DNA from: Dolomedes plantarius | Lineage: Eukaryota > Arthropoda > Arachnida > Araneae > Dolomedidae | Direction of reading: 5' to 3' | DNA length: 64,000 nt | Assembly: GCA_907164885.2 (NCBI GenBank) | Contig: OU015492.1 | Location: 206,801,493-206,865,492 of the forward strand | Shown: piece by piece, positions 35,151 to 47,741 of the stretch | Position numbering within the stretch: position 1 is the first letter of the stretch | Layout of the letters: the number at the start of each line of letters is the position of its first letter | Program-made: the position numbers and the translations under genes | Notes under the pieces: generated by a model | The model's database searches: none | Seen by the model: the letters and a program-made list of their open reading frames with translations, nothing else | Told to the model about the DNA's origin: nothing

Positions 35151-37984
35151 TTAAAACCAATATCATAGCTTAAACAGACTCCCCAAGACTTACTAAAATG
35201 CATGTAATACAAAGATTTTTGAAAATTATACTTGTTAGTATAACTTTAATGTGTTAAAAGTATAGTATATAAAAAAGTTGAAAATCTATGGCCCAGTTAC
35301 CCCAACTTACCTTACTTATGTGTTGTGTTATTTGTTTCTAAAAGCTCTATAGTATGTTTTAACCTCCCCACAAGAAAAAAAATATATTGTTGTTGTTTCT
35401 AATGACCCCTGACCGGAAAAAAAATGTATTTTAATTAGAGTTTTCTGTGTCGGCTTGCTAAAAGGGTTAAATTCCCATTAATGTTTTTGAGCAGACGTAT
35501 ACTTTATTTGATCTCATTCGCATTTAAATTGCTGCTTGATCTGCTACCCATTGCTCGTCACCCCCGACTGATGTATCCGACACCTCTTTCACACAGCGCA
35601 GGAGCACTCATTAATGCCTGGTCAGCACCTGCGTCAAATAATCGGGTTATTTATTCTGTGTCCATATGCCGTCTGAGGTTCATTAGGTTGGTTGCAGTGG
35701 AATGGGGGTTCATATAATTTAGATCCTCGAGCGAGAGGTTGATTTATGAAGCCGACTCGTCAAAAGCGGACTTCATTTCTTCACCTGCCGCCGTTACTCT
35801 ACGAATTTAATGATCACCGCAAAGTCTGAGTTGGAAAACGGCGCTTGTTTAGTTTTACTGCCTGAAAAACGGACGTATTCGGAAGGAGGCTGAGTGATAA
35901 ATGCTATGAAATGCAATGCGACCCAGGAAATTATTTTCCATTACCAGGTTAATTGATTTTTAGGGTTATCTTGATGAAATGAATCCCGTTGATTTGTTAT
36001 CTTGTATGCTGCTACTTATAAATATAAATTAATTACCACACTCGTCTAGATGTTAGTGCGAAACTGGGGGCAGCAAATGGAAAAATAATTGAACGTCATC
36101 GGGGAAAATATATATCTCAATGTTGTGTTGGCACCAACTAGGTGGCTAAATAAGGAGGGATATTTTCTTTGATAAAAAATGCGTTGGCGCAGCTTGTCCT
36201 CTCTGGACCTTGCGCCAATAAACTCAAGCCAACCAAACCCTAAAAAATGCGATTGATGTTGCACAGTGCGTTGAAATTAGCAGTTCTGCCTACGAATTCT
36301 CATATTAAAAAAAATTCTCAGTATAGCTCTTCATACAAGCTTCTTACATACCCACTTCCAAAAATGAAGATGCGCTCTTTGGAAGAAGTACCTAAATGAT
36401 TTTCAAAATTCTATTATTTTTTTTTCTGTCCTAATAAATTCTTATTTTATAATCATACAGACCATTTTGTTTTTGTTTAATTCTTCCTTCACAATTGCGT
36501 AGTTAACGTTAGTTTTGAACAGATATCTTAACATAAGATAGTTACAAACCCTTTTCTAGTTAAGTATTATTTATTTTGCTTTATATGCCTCTTAAATGTA
36601 CGAATAAATCTATTGACACGCAATGTGGTGTATTGGCTAGCTTTCGTGGTCTCCCCCCCCCCCTGGTAATAGAATTCCCTCGTAAGTGGTTACACGTATG
36701 CTGCTAAAACATTAAAAGAATGTATCTTAATTTCCCCCTAAGTATATTTTATTGGATTCTCTTTCCGAAATGGCCAACCAAGGAGGATAATTAAATAGTA
36801 ATTGTTATCGAACGGGTTCCATTCTAATTTAACGTCAATCCAACAGCATTAAATGGGGGAATTTATGCGCAGAAGAGATGTGAGCTTATTGGACTAGTTT
36901 AAGAATCCATTAAAGTCTTCTAAAGCGTCGTTGTCTACTATTGATGAATATGACCTTGAGTTCGATTTTGGATGCGATTCTGGTTGTTGTTTTTTCTGGT
37001 TGGATTTGCACTAAGTCTTCAGAAATGAGTGTGTGCTAGTTTTGATTGTAGCGTCCTGGAAATATGGTCTTATTTTTCCCGAGACCCCACAAGCGCTTGA
37101 AACACAGCTTCGTGTTTTTCGAGGAATGTGTTGTTCGGTTCCACCAGTTCAGAACACGTGGGGGGATTACAAACCGTTTTCCTCACAGATGCAGCCACTA
37201 AAGCTGTCATCTTAACGTTTCGGCAATGTAATACAGTTCGGCGTCTTAGAAGAGCTGTCAGCCGATAATCTGCCGCCTCCCCACCCCTTTTGAAAATCCA
37301 GACATTCCAAGAAGACGGACCCCGAATTGCCAGCCGAGAGGAGAGGCTTGGAGTTGTTTTTTTTTTCTTGGGCCGGAATGGGCCCTGGAGCTCGCACTGT
37401 AAATCTGCACGTAAATTAAGTGAATATGTCGAAAATGTCTAATGTTTAATTTTTTTTGTTAATAAATTGTTGAATTTTTGTTTAAAAAATTTGGCCTTCG
37501 TTTGTTAATTAGAATTCTGTCTTTCTTGGTATGGATCAATAGTTGTGAAATTTCTTCAAAATGCCTCAGAGAGAATAGCCTTACTACTCTTCGTGACGCC
37601 ACATGATGAACCAAGCTTTAAGACGGATTGCATAACAATGTTGATTAGGATGCTATCGTATTTGATTCTGTTCAGTATTTAGTTGCTGCAGTTCCGCATA
37701 TAGTCAAATGACTAGAGTTCGGAGTAGGGGGACTGTTCTTCCTGATCATTCAATCATTCACTCTCTTTTAAAGAACAATAAATTATTGATTATTAGAAAA
37801 ATCACATGCTGTAAACTTAAATCAGTTATGGAGACAGCCGGTTTCAAGCCCCAAGAAGCTTAAACTCTTATACATAAAAGAGTTCGAACCAGGAAACTGA
37901 TCTCCATTTGGTATATCATCGCAGCACAGCTGTAGGCGAAATCGCAGATATAGCATGGTGAAAGTAAAAGAAAGAATCTGAAAC
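35148..37984. other. Least repetitive stretch; no gene called
   Basis: About 2.8 kb with few recognisable repeats and patches of higher GC at 35480-35900, 36150-36260 and 37030-37400. Open frames of 60-78 codons (35481-35717, 36046-36264, 37033-37215) lack domains and splice context that I could argue. It is the best candidate here for unique host sequence. Confidence 0.4.
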
Positions 37985-39088
37985 CAGGGGCTTAGCTACC
38001 GCGGAGCAGTTGGAGCAAACTGCTCCAGGCGCACGAATCACGGGGAGTGCAAAATTTGAAAGAGTGAATTAAAAATTTGTGAAAACTTTTGTATGAATAA
38101 TTTCGATTTGTCAGATTTTCTATAAAATATACAAAAATAAATGAAATATTTTTAAGTAAATAAAACTATAAGTACCTAAATATATTAGAATGTACTTGAC
38201 TTTACATAATTTTGATTTCAGAAAATTTTCACTGTAAATTTAACGCTTTATGTACCTCTAATAAACCTATAAAAATGTATGATGATTGCTAAGAATGTTT
38301 AAAAGCTCTACTATAGGCACTTACTATACATATTATAAGTTGGGTTTTACTGCAAAGAAGTTACATGTATCCGGTGAATCCCACGAGCGCCAATTATAAA
38401 CATTTTTATATCCGGTTCTACTAATGTGAGGGATAACATAAGATCACTTTGTTCATTATGTCTGGGCGATTCTGTGTTTGCCTGGGTAAATAACTCATCC
38501 GTCTGAAATCGAAATTAGAATTCAAAATATCTGCAATATTGTCCAAAAATTTACTGCAATCATCTGAGCAATTCCTTGAAGATTTGAGGTTTTCTGAGCT
38601 TATTTCTTTTAAAACTAATTTCTCGTTAATAAAAGTGAGGAAGAGAAAAAATATTTCGTTGAAAACGAATTTCAGCACTGCTTTTCCATTTGTCAAAATA
38701 CCTGGAGTATGCATACATTTAACATTTTTGTTGGAAAAACTCCCCGTATTTCGGAGCAGTTGGCACATATGAATCCATTTCAATTACATCTATTGAATGA
38801 TAAATGTAAGCAGAATGTAACAAGTTATTTAGGAAAGAAATCAACTATCAAATATTAAAACTAATATTGCGTATGACAGATTAAAGTACTTACGGTTTAA
38901 ACGGAAGAGTAATGTTATAAATAATATTTGTAGACAAAGCAGTGTTCAGTAATATGAATAATTAGTTAAACTTTACTTAAGTTAACCGAAAAAGACTGAA
39001 AAAGCGGCAAAGTACAAAAACATATGAGCAAATATAACATTTGCGATTGACTTTCAATATTAGTGCAAATCAGATGCATTAATATTGC

Positions 39089-39260
39089 TTGGTTTGGAGC
39101 ACTACGGTCAATTTTTGCTACACGGGTAATTAGACCGGGACCTACTGCTTAAAGCCGATTCCGAACGGCTACAAGCGTCCACGCCAAGAGTGGGATTCGA
39201 ACCCACAGAGTTTGGTACTGAAAGCCAGCACCCTAGCCATTCGGCCATCATCCGGCGCAG
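39089..39260 (-). mobile_element. tRNA-derived SINE inside hAT element
   Basis: The minus strand begins with a tRNA-like head (39258-39182): A-box-like TGGCCGAATGG, then a well-formed T-arm GTGGG-TTCGAAT-CCCAC, and CGCC/GGCG acceptor pairing. The class II look suggests a Ser- or Leu-like tRNA ancestor, but the anticodon arm is not canonical. A non-tRNA body of about 90 bp follows. TAACATTGC and TAATATTGC on the two sides may be a 9-bp target duplication with one change. Confidence 0.75.
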
Positions 39261-39869
39261 TAACATTGCAAATGAACAGATGTAATTATTTTTGTGTTGT
39301 TATTAGCAAAAGTATCATATTTCATTGAATTTGAATCCCGTTAATACCACCGAAATCAATTACGTGTTTAATCGGGGGCAACGTGCACCAAATTCCAAAA
39401 TGTAATCATAATAAATAGAAATTAAACTAAATTGTAATAACAGTTTTCAGTTTTACCTAAAACTTTTCTAGTTTTGTTGATAAGTTTTAGTTAGGAAAAT
39501 GATTGAAAAAATAGTTGCATTCGGGCAAAAATGGAAGCAATTATATAATTTTGTTAGTAGCAAAATTATAGTTCAATATTAAGAATATAGTTCAATATTA
39601 AGTTCAATATTGTTAGAAGTTAAGACTTTATGACCGACTAAGTCTAAATGAAAATATTGTCTATCAGTTTATAAATACTTTTTAAAAATTCTCACATAAA
39701 TAGTATCACTAATCATTTCTAAAACTTTCTTTCAAGTTCGTCTTAAATTATAAGAAAAATTTAAGGACGGATCAAGGACTTCTATACGCGAAGTTGCTGA
39801 ACTACTTTTAATTCACACTGCAGCCTCAAGTAGCTTCTCTGACATTATTACAGCATGCATGATTTTTTT

Positions 39870-40092
39870 TTAACTTTACCGGACGACAGCGACATCAGAG
39901 CGTTCAAAGCTGAGCGTTCAAAGCGAGCGTTCAAAGCGAAGTTTTTCAAAGCTGAAATTGATCAAAACATATTTAAGAAGCAACATGTCACAACACCGTC
40001 TTAGCTCTTTGGCCACGATATCAATTGAAAGAACAATAGCTTGTCAACTTGATCTGGAGAAAATGATTGACAGACTTCAAACGAGAAAGTGA
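39870..40092 (+). pseudogene. hAT transposase C-terminal dimerisation domain remnant
   Basis: The frame ending at TGA 40090-40092 reads TTATSERS, then SFSKLKLIKTYLRSNMSQHR, then LSSLATISIERTIACQLDLE. This is the conserved hAT C-terminal block (the ERxFSxLKxIKxxLRSxMxxxRL...LAxLSIE pattern) that mediates dimerisation. Between SERS and SFSK an 11-codon insertion made of GAGCGTTCAAAGC-type repeats disrupts the block. A frameshift lies just upstream (about 39880). Nothing of the RNase H-like core was found, so the protein is dead. Confidence 0.8.
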
Positions 40093-40416
40093 GAAAACGA
40101 CAATTTTGAAGGTTTTTTTATGTGCAAACTAAACATGCTCAAGTAAATTTTGTCAACAGAGTTTATAAAATACGTAGTAAATATTAGTGGGTACTCCGTA
40201 CTTAATTATAATTTGTTTTATTATTATATTCATATTTATTAAATAGAATTTCTTATTGTTGCAATGTCTTGAATTTCAAATAAATTGTTATTAAGTAAGG
40301 TTTTAAATCGAAATAAGAGCAGATAGAAAATAAATTTCTCCAGAACTCTTCCAAGTAACAAGTGGGCGCACCGATTTTACTTGCTCCAGGGCGCTGAATA
40401 TGTAGCTAGGCCACTG

Positions 40417-40814
40417 TCTGAAACCCTAGCATTGTTATGAGAAAATAACAAAGGTAAGACGTAATAGTCAACTATCGCTTGCTCTCACAGGTTTGGAGAT
40501 CTTTGACTTCATAATTATTCATGAATTTTCCTCATAACGTCTGTTAACGCAGAGATGATAACTGCGCAAGAGGAAACATTTTACTGTTTTATAAGCAAAA
40601 GAAACTTTCTCTGCCATTTAATCCTACTTAACCATGAAAAACATTGCAACTAACTCTAACCGAAGAGCAAATTATAAAAAAAAAAACGAAAATAACCAGT
40701 TTTTATTATTGTCTTCAGCGGAAACTCGATGCAGATTTGCCAAGGTAGAGCAGACATGATCCCAGACAGATAGAGTTTCTCATAATCAGTGTGTCTGCTT
40801 TCGCTTTGTTTCAC
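40417..40814. other. Unannotated stretch
   Basis: No gene or repeat recognised. Confidence 0.5.
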
Positions 40815-41575
40815 TTAAGGGGACTCACTACCCTTAAATCTTTAAAACATTCGATTTTTTGAAAAAAAATATATGTTAAAGCCTGATAATTTCTGAACAA
40901 AAGAAAGCAAACCGCATGAAAATATTCCGCTTAGTTCCGGAGATATTGATATTCTAAATATTTAATTACTGATCAACTTTATGGTAAGAAAGATTTTAAA
41001 CTCCTTTTTCTCAAAATGTAATTTTGCATCATTCCGCAACTGATATCTGAAAAACTATGAAACATAATTCCATGACATTTTTATCACTGCATAATCATGT
41101 TATTTTATTGCGTCTGAACTAGAATTATTGCAATCACTGCACATTTTGTTATTTTTCAGGGGTAAATTAATGCAAAAATTTAAGGAAATTTTAAGTATAT
41201 TTTGATCAGTTTAAAAAAAAATTGAAAAAATATTTTAATGTTGAATGTTTTATGTTCAAATGTATTGTGAATTAATTATTTTAAATATAAAGCAGGAATT
41301 ATACATTTAAGTGTAAAATTAATTTCATAGTTCTGCGCGCAAGCCAGTATACAATAAAAATGGTTAAAAAACAAGGTATATATAAAGCATTTTTAAAAAA
41401 AAAATTATTTAAAATTATTTTGAGAGTTTAAAATTTGTTTATTAAAATAAATATATCAATTTATCATGTACATAAAATTTGGAAAAATTGGGAGTAAATT
41501 GAAATAGTTACAAAAAGTCAAAAAGTATGAAAATATGCCTTATTTCCTCGACTTAATAGTCATGAGTCCCCTTAA
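40815..41575. mobile_element. TTAA-bounded foldback-type element, copy 3
   Basis: TTAAGGGGACTCACTACC at the left, TTAAGGGGACTCATGACT inverted at the right. Internal pairing is weaker than in copies 2 and 4, but AAAACTATGAAA-like words face each other. Possibly a distinct subfamily. Confidence 0.6.
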
Positions 41576-41614
41576 AAGATATTTGAATTTATTTTAGAAT
41601 TGTGTATAAATACG

Positions 41615-41621
<7 letters not shown>

Positions 41622-41674
<53 letters not shown>
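41622..41674. repeat. (TA)n microsatellite
   Basis: About 52 bp of TA. Confidence 0.95.
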
Positions 41675-41676
<2 letters not shown>

Positions 41677-42372
41677 AGTTTTGGAAGGATACATGCTATA
41701 TCTCGCAAGTTAATTTATTGGTCGTAGACATAAATCTATTTTATACAAACGCACAAATAGATATATTGCTGCTTCTCTTTGTGAGGTTGATAAAAGAATG
41801 AGTCAAAAAGATCATTTTATCCCACTGTCTTTTTGGCTGTGGAAGTAAAAGAAAAAATGGTACCCAGAAACTACTTCTCGATCCTAGGCAAGTTTGCTAA
41901 AATTCCTTGTATATTTACATGCAGGAATTCAAGTTGACTAATATTTACAAGGATCTTACAGCTACATTTATAGACTTCTGTTCATCTGACTTGCATTGAC
42001 TCCTAGCACACTTATTCAACGGTAGTCGAAAGTTGGCGAACATAGTCTGACTAAACACTCGATAAGCCCTTTTGTTGATTCAGGTGCAAACGGGGAGATG
42101 CAGAAAAAAAGAAATAAATCTTTCTACCGAATGGAGAAGCTGTGAAGAGTTATTCCCGAAAATGCAGACAGAAAATAAATCGCTTGCGTTGTCGACCTAC
42201 CAGTATAGTTTGATCAGTAATTCACGGTGTAGTGATTTTCACGAATTACTGGCAAGTGGCCAAATTGATTGATTGACTGAACTCGCATGGGTGACTGTAA
42301 ACTTGATGTGGTTCTCAGAATTTTTTCTCCTGTGGCTATAACAGGGCTTTAAGATTACATTACTATACAAAA
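41675..42372. other. Unannotated stretch with a short repeat shared with 45.5 kb
   Basis: ACACTCGATAAGC followed by TTTGTTGA and TCAGGTGC at 42055-42090 recurs at 45539-45575. The 66-codon frame at 42072-42272 has no recognisable domain. Confidence 0.5.
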
Positions 42373-42807
42373 TGTAAGGTATACACAAGATTCGATTCAC
42401 AAGAATCGAACTTTTGAGTGAATTAAAGAAGCTGCTTCAGATATGCTAATTTTGGCATACGCGCTTAGTATAAATACCACGCAGCGTCATTAATGAAAAA
42501 GGGAGTTGTTGTTAAGGTTGAAAAGGTGTTATCCTGCTCTAGTGCTATACGGGCCAGAAGTTTACGTGGCAGTACTGCTGGTTTGACTTACTGTTCGTGA
42601 GTATAAAATTATATTGTTCTTGAAAGCTGTATTTACATTCCGTACAAGTAGTACGCATGCTTATTGCTGTAAAAGCCAATTATATGTGCAATGAATCCAA
42701 TAAACATTGTTTCATGTATAAATTGTGTTTGTATATAATTCAAATAGAGTGCCACTTCAAATTATATACACCCAAGTCTGGGTAGAAGTGAGCATAGATT
42801 CTCTATA
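42373..42807 (+). mobile_element. Solo-LTR-like repeat, copy 2 (internally deleted)
   Basis: Starts TGTAAGGTATACACAAGATT, has the TTCGATTC/GAATCGAA hairpin, TATAAATACCACGCAGCG and AATAAACATTG, ends ATTCTCTATA. About 75 bp shorter than copies 1 and 3. Lies 42 bp upstream of copy 3 in the same orientation. Confidence 0.65.
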
Positions 42808-42849
42808 AAAACATATTATGAAAAAAAAGCACTAATAATAGCAATAATG

Positions 42850-43360
42850 TGTAAGGTATACACAAGATTCGATTCACAAGAATCGAACTTTTGAGTGAAT
42901 GAATTAAAGAAGCTGCTTGAGATATGCTAATTTCGGCATACGCGCTTAGTATAAATACCATGCAGCGTCATTAATAAAGGGTTGAATGTTAATTGTAATG
43001 TTAGGGTTGAAAAAGGTTGTTAAGGTTGATAGATAAGCGAGAGGGAGCTACGAGGGTATGCAGCTCGAGTGCTATCCTGCGCTAGTGCTTAGGGAGCCCA
43101 AAGTTTACGTGGCAGTACTGCTGGTTTGACTCTCTGCTGGTTTGTGAGTATTGAAATGTGTATTTCTATTGAATGTTAATATATATATTCCGTACAAGTA
43201 GTACGTATGCTTATTGCTGTAAAAGCAAATTCTATATGTGCAACGAATTCAATAAACTTTGTTTCATGTATAAACTGTGTTTGTATAAAATTCATTTAGA
43301 GTGCCACTTCAAATTATATACACCCATGTCTGGGTAGAAGTGAGCTATATTTTCTCTATA
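42850..43360 (+). mobile_element. Solo-LTR-like repeat, copy 3
   Basis: Starts TGTAAGGTATACACAAGATT, has TATAAATACCATGCAGCG and AATAAACTTTG, ends TTTCTCTATA at 43360. With copy 2 it makes a tandem pair separated by a 42-bp spacer, too short to be a retroelement interior. Confidence 0.65.
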
Positions 43361-44274
43361 AATGTTAAAAAAAATAGAGTTTTATCAACTAATATAAGGA
43401 AATAATAAAGTTTTTTCTTTCCTATAAATTTATTTCGACACAATTGTTAAAAATCTGAAGGAAAAGAGGAAAACTGACTGTTACATAGCCATGTGAAATT
43501 TTGTTAACAGTTGTCTTACTGGCGATATGTCTTTTCTAATTAACTGATGCATTCAATAGTTCAACCTAACCCTACTAGAATCTGGAGAAATTTTATTTCT
43601 TGTTTAACACATAAACTTTAAATGGGATCAGTTAACGCCTGTTGAACGTCATTGGTACAACAGAGCACATGGTTACCCTTTTATAATAAATTCCAGATGT
43701 GACCTCTTATGAAATTCTCATGATTAAAGAGAGAAAAATTATGTGAAAATTATATGACATTTACTCAACGGTGAAGACAATTAATTAATATGCATGGTTA
43801 TGGGGGTGGTGTTATCACACGAAGAACGGAACCAAAGTATATTTTCTTTGTATCAGACATCAATTTCTAACTTTTCTCAGAAGAAGAAACCCTTCCAAGT
43901 CAGGAAACCTTTGCCTAGAGTTATGACAATTGCATTTAAAAAAATCATAAATTTAATTAAAAGCGCCACCATTTTATCTTAATGCAAAAAGAATTTACCT
44001 AAAGAATGATGTAAATATCCAAACCTATAGAATGAATGTTGCTATTAAAATTTGATCTAATAAGATGCACAGAAATATTTCTTGAAAATGCATGACAATG
44101 AAAAAAAATTGAAAAAAAAACAAATTACGTTAAGGAAACAGAAATGATAAAGACAAGATTTATGAAACTTCAAACGTGGTAAATTGCAAAGGTTTAAGTG
44201 TTTCTCCCTCCATATACATTCCTTACTAGTAAAAACTGCGTTCTATATAGGTGGCTTCCTGCACTCATATCCAT
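43361..44274. other. Unannotated AT-rich stretch
   Basis: A 62-codon frame at 43794-43982 has no recognisable motif. No repeats noted. Confidence 0.5.
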
Positions 44275-45079
44275 TTAAGGGGAAGAGGGACCTTTAACTT
44301 AGTTTTTTTTTAATATTCAATTTTTTTTTACCTTGACCAATTTTTTTTACCTATTTTTTGACCTTTTTTCAACTTTGTTTTTTTAATATTCAATATTTTT
44401 TAAATATTTAATATTCAGTATTATGCACAATTATATTTATACATTTACTGTACATACAAAAGGAGAATATTTAATATTCTTTTTTAGTACATTAAGGACA
44501 CTTAGAATCCACAAATAAGTATTTTGTAAGAATAAGACCTGTTTTTCAAAAAGTTCTTCAAAAATCCTAGAATTTTCAAAATGTTCCATGCGCATTTATG
44601 TCCTCCTGAATTCTTTCAAATTACTCAAGATTGTTTATTGAAGTGTTTGTCACAAAACTGTGCATAACTCTTTAAAATCACAATTATTTTTCAAATTTAA
44701 AGACCATAAAATAAAGTGAAAACATGCGAAAATAAAAAAAAAAATAGAAGGCAAAATAGAAAAAAAATTTTTAAACTTTAGGTTCATACAAAAAAAAAAT
44801 TAAATGCACAATTATATTTATGCATATATGGTAAACTTGTAATAAACAATTTAAAGTTTTTAAATTGATATGGAATGCGCATAGAGCATTTTGAAAAATG
44901 TTAGCATTTTTGAAATTTATTTTTTAAAAAACAGGCATTATTCTGTCAAAAATATTCTTATTTTGAATTCTAGGAATCTTAAAGTAGTAAGAAAGAAAAC
45001 TAATTATTCGCATTTTATATGTACAGTTAAAAATTGAAAATTAAAAAAAGTCGACGTTGAAGGTCCACTGTCCCCTTAA
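44275..45079. mobile_element. TTAA-bounded long foldback element, copy 4
   Basis: TTAA at both ends, inverted termini TTAAGGGGA...GGGACCTTTAAC and TTAAGGGGACAGTGGACCTT. Arms keep pairing for ~300 bp: AAAATGTTCCATGCGCAT near 44578 faces AAAATGCTCTATGCGCAT (minus) near 44895. Related along its length to copy 2 at 17986-18677. Confidence 0.8.
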
Positions 45080-45890
45080 GGTGTGCTAATAAAACACAGT
45101 TGTTAAAATAATTCAAAGTTGTAGTTAAAATAATTCAAAGTTTTTACTAAATTGAAAAATTCTAAAAAAATAATTTTGTGCAACATATATATTAGCTTGC
45201 ATATAAATGTCCTTCAGTGTTTTGGAGAATAATTCGTTAAAAGTAAGCTCATTACACTGAAATTTTACACATATAAAGTCTTCTTTACCATCCTACAGTG
45301 AATGAGTTTCTAATGTTTGTGCTAAGAGTTTTATTAACAGCTTGTCAAGTAGGCTGATATGACGTATATGCCATCAAAAGGGATTTTCTTTATTTGCCAA
45401 ACATCTTTTTTCTTCTGTAATCAAACAATAACATATCCACTGAATTTATGCCTTTGAGAAATACTAATCCCCAACGTATCGCCTCAATTTTATTCATAGG
45501 TAATATGGTATCAACTCAAAGGTACACAGCTCAGCTACACACTCGATAAGCTGTTTGTTGACTCAGGTGCGGCTACAGAGAGGACGATGGGGGAAAAAAT
45601 ACCACTTCTTGGCAGTGTATATTACAAAAGGGAACAGACTCTTCTACCAAGAAAAAATAAATGTAAAAAGGAATATGTTTACCAAACTATGCGAAAGAAA
45701 GAAACTTTTGAACTTCAGAAATGTGTGAAATGTTTGTTTATTTACGCATGTACTTGAGACGCGAGGATACAGGGAGGAACTTATCAGTGGGGTGGAATAT
45801 TTACATATCCGATCTCATATGTTTTTCGTTTAATTAAAAATACACGCTTGCGAAAACGAAAACTTTATTAAGCAATGACACATTGTTTTT
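45080..45890. other. Unannotated AT-rich stretch
   Basis: No gene recognised; contains the short repeat shared with 42.06 kb. Confidence 0.5.
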
Positions 45891-47613
45891 GTGCAATTCT
45901 ATTCAAATAAATTTTAAAAAAAATTCACAACTATGAATTAACCGAAGAATTTCGTCTTTAAATTTATGCTAACATTTTCATCATTAGGAAAATCTTCATC
46001 TCATAAAAGGGTATTCAGTTTTATAGAGAAACAAGAACATATCTGTTATCCATTGAGTTTTATATAAATATTTTTCACGTGCAATTCTATTGAAATATAT
46101 TTTTTAAAAAATTCACAACTATGAATTAACCGAAGAATTTCGTCTTTAAATTTATGCTAACATTTTCATCATTAGGAAAATCTTCATCTCATAAAAGGGT
46201 ATTCAGTTTTATAGAGAAACAAGAACATATCTGTTATCCATTGAGTTTTATATAAATATTTTTCACGTGCAATTCTATTCAAATATATTTTTTAAAAAAT
46301 TCACAACTATAAATAAACCGAAGAAATTCGTTTTTAAACTTATGCTAACATTTTCATCATTAGAAAATATTCATTTCATAAAAGGGTAATCAGTTTTATT
46401 TAGTGAAACAAGAACATAGTATCTGTTATCCATTGAGTTTTATATAAATATTTTCCATGTGCAATTCTATTCAAAGAAATTTTTTAAAAAATTCACAACT
46501 ATGAATTAAACGAAGAATTTCGTCGTTAATTTTATGCTAACATTTCATCATTAGGAAAATCTTCATCTCAAAAAAGGGTATTCAGTTTTATACAGAGAAA
46601 CAAGAACATATCTGTTATCCATTGAGTTTTATATAAATATTTTTCACGTGCAATTCTATTCAAATATATTTTTAAAAAAATTCACAACTATGAATTAACA
46701 GAAGAAATTCATTTTTAAATTTATGCTAGCATTTTCATCATTGGGAAAATATTCATTTCATAAAAGGGTAATCAGTTTTATTTAGTGAAACAAGAACATA
46801 GTATCTGTTATCCATTGAGTTTTATATAAATATTTTCCATGTGCAATTCTATTCAAAGAAATTTTTAAAAAATTCACAACTATGAATGAACCGAAGAATT
46901 TCGTCTTTAAATTTATGCTAACATTTTCATCATTAGGAAAATCTTCATCTCAAAAAAGGGTATTCAGTTTTATTCAGTGAAACAAGAACATATCTGTTAT
47001 CCATTGAGTTTTATATAAATATTTTTCACGTGCAATTCTATTCAAATAAATTTTTAAAAAAATTCACAACTATGAATTAACCGAAGAATTTCGTCTTTAA
47101 ATTTATGATAACAGTTTCATCATTAGGAAAATATTCATTTCAAAAAAGGGTAATCAGTTTTATTTAGTGAAACAAGAACATAGTATCTGTTATCCATTGA
47201 GTTTTATATAAATATTTTTAACGTGCAATTCTATTCAAATAATTTTTTTTAAAAATTCACAACTATGAATTAACCGAAGAATTTCGTCTTTAAATTTATG
47301 ATAACAGTTTCATCCTTAGGAAATCTTAGGATCTTCATTTCAAAAAAGGGTATTCAGTTTTATTCAGAGAAACAAAAACATAATATCTGCTATCCATTGA
47401 GTTTTATACAAATATTTTTCACGTGCAATTCTATTCAAATAATTTTTTTTAAAAATTCACAACTATGAATTAACCGAAGAATTTCGTCTTTAAATTTATG
47501 CCAATATTTTCATCATTAGGAAAATCTTCATTTCAAAAAGAGTGTTCAGTTTTATCTAGAGAAACAAGAACATAATATCTGTTATCCGTTGAGTTTTATA
47601 TAAATATTTTTCA
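45891..47613 (+). repeat. ~190-bp satellite, nine tandem units
   Basis: Units begin GTGCAATTCTATTCAAAT near 45891, 46079, 46267, 46459, 46648, 46841, 47030, 47223 and 47423; spacing 188-200 bp. Each includes CACAACTATGAATTAACCGA, AAATCTTCATCTCA and ATCTGTTATCCATTGAG. Neighbouring units differ by a few per cent, and two unit variants (with or without TTTAGTGAAAC plus AACATAGTATC) alternate in the middle. No coding potential. The size is close to a nucleosome plus linker, as in many arthropod satellites. Confidence 0.95.
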
Positions 47614-47741
47614 CTAACATTATAAATACTTTACATCGATAAAAACAAAATATTTCATAAACATTTTACATTTCATGACGATTTGTAGCCTGTTACACAA
47701 ATGTTTGTAGCACACAAATTATGCTTAACATAATGTGTTAA

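Larger units (their letters stand above)
37985..40416 (+). mobile_element. Decayed 2.4-kb hAT transposon, TSD TCTGAAAC
   Basis: Ends CAGGGGCTTAGCTAC and, inverted, CAGTGGCCTAGCTAC (13 of 15 matching). The octamer TCTGAAAC flanks the element exactly on both sides. The plus strand retains the C-terminal hAT dimerisation region near the right end; the rest of the transposase is unrecognisable. A SINE sits inside (39089-39260). Size fits an originally autonomous copy. Confidence 0.9.

Noticed and set aside
35481..37397. Several 60-78-codon open frames in the least repetitive stretch
   Set aside because: No motifs, no arguable exon structure; left as unannotated unique DNA.
38421..38783. 120-codon minus-strand frame inside the hAT element
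   Set aside because: Antisense to the transposase strand supported by the dimerisation domain and without recognisable similarity.
39182..39258. Possible functional tRNA gene (minus strand) with a perfect T-arm
   Set aside because: Anticodon and D arms are not canonical, a SINE body follows and a likely target duplication flanks it.
45891..47613. Regular repeats that could suggest a CRISPR-like array
   Set aside because: Units are contiguous ~190-bp tandem copies without distinct spacers, in a eukaryotic genome.
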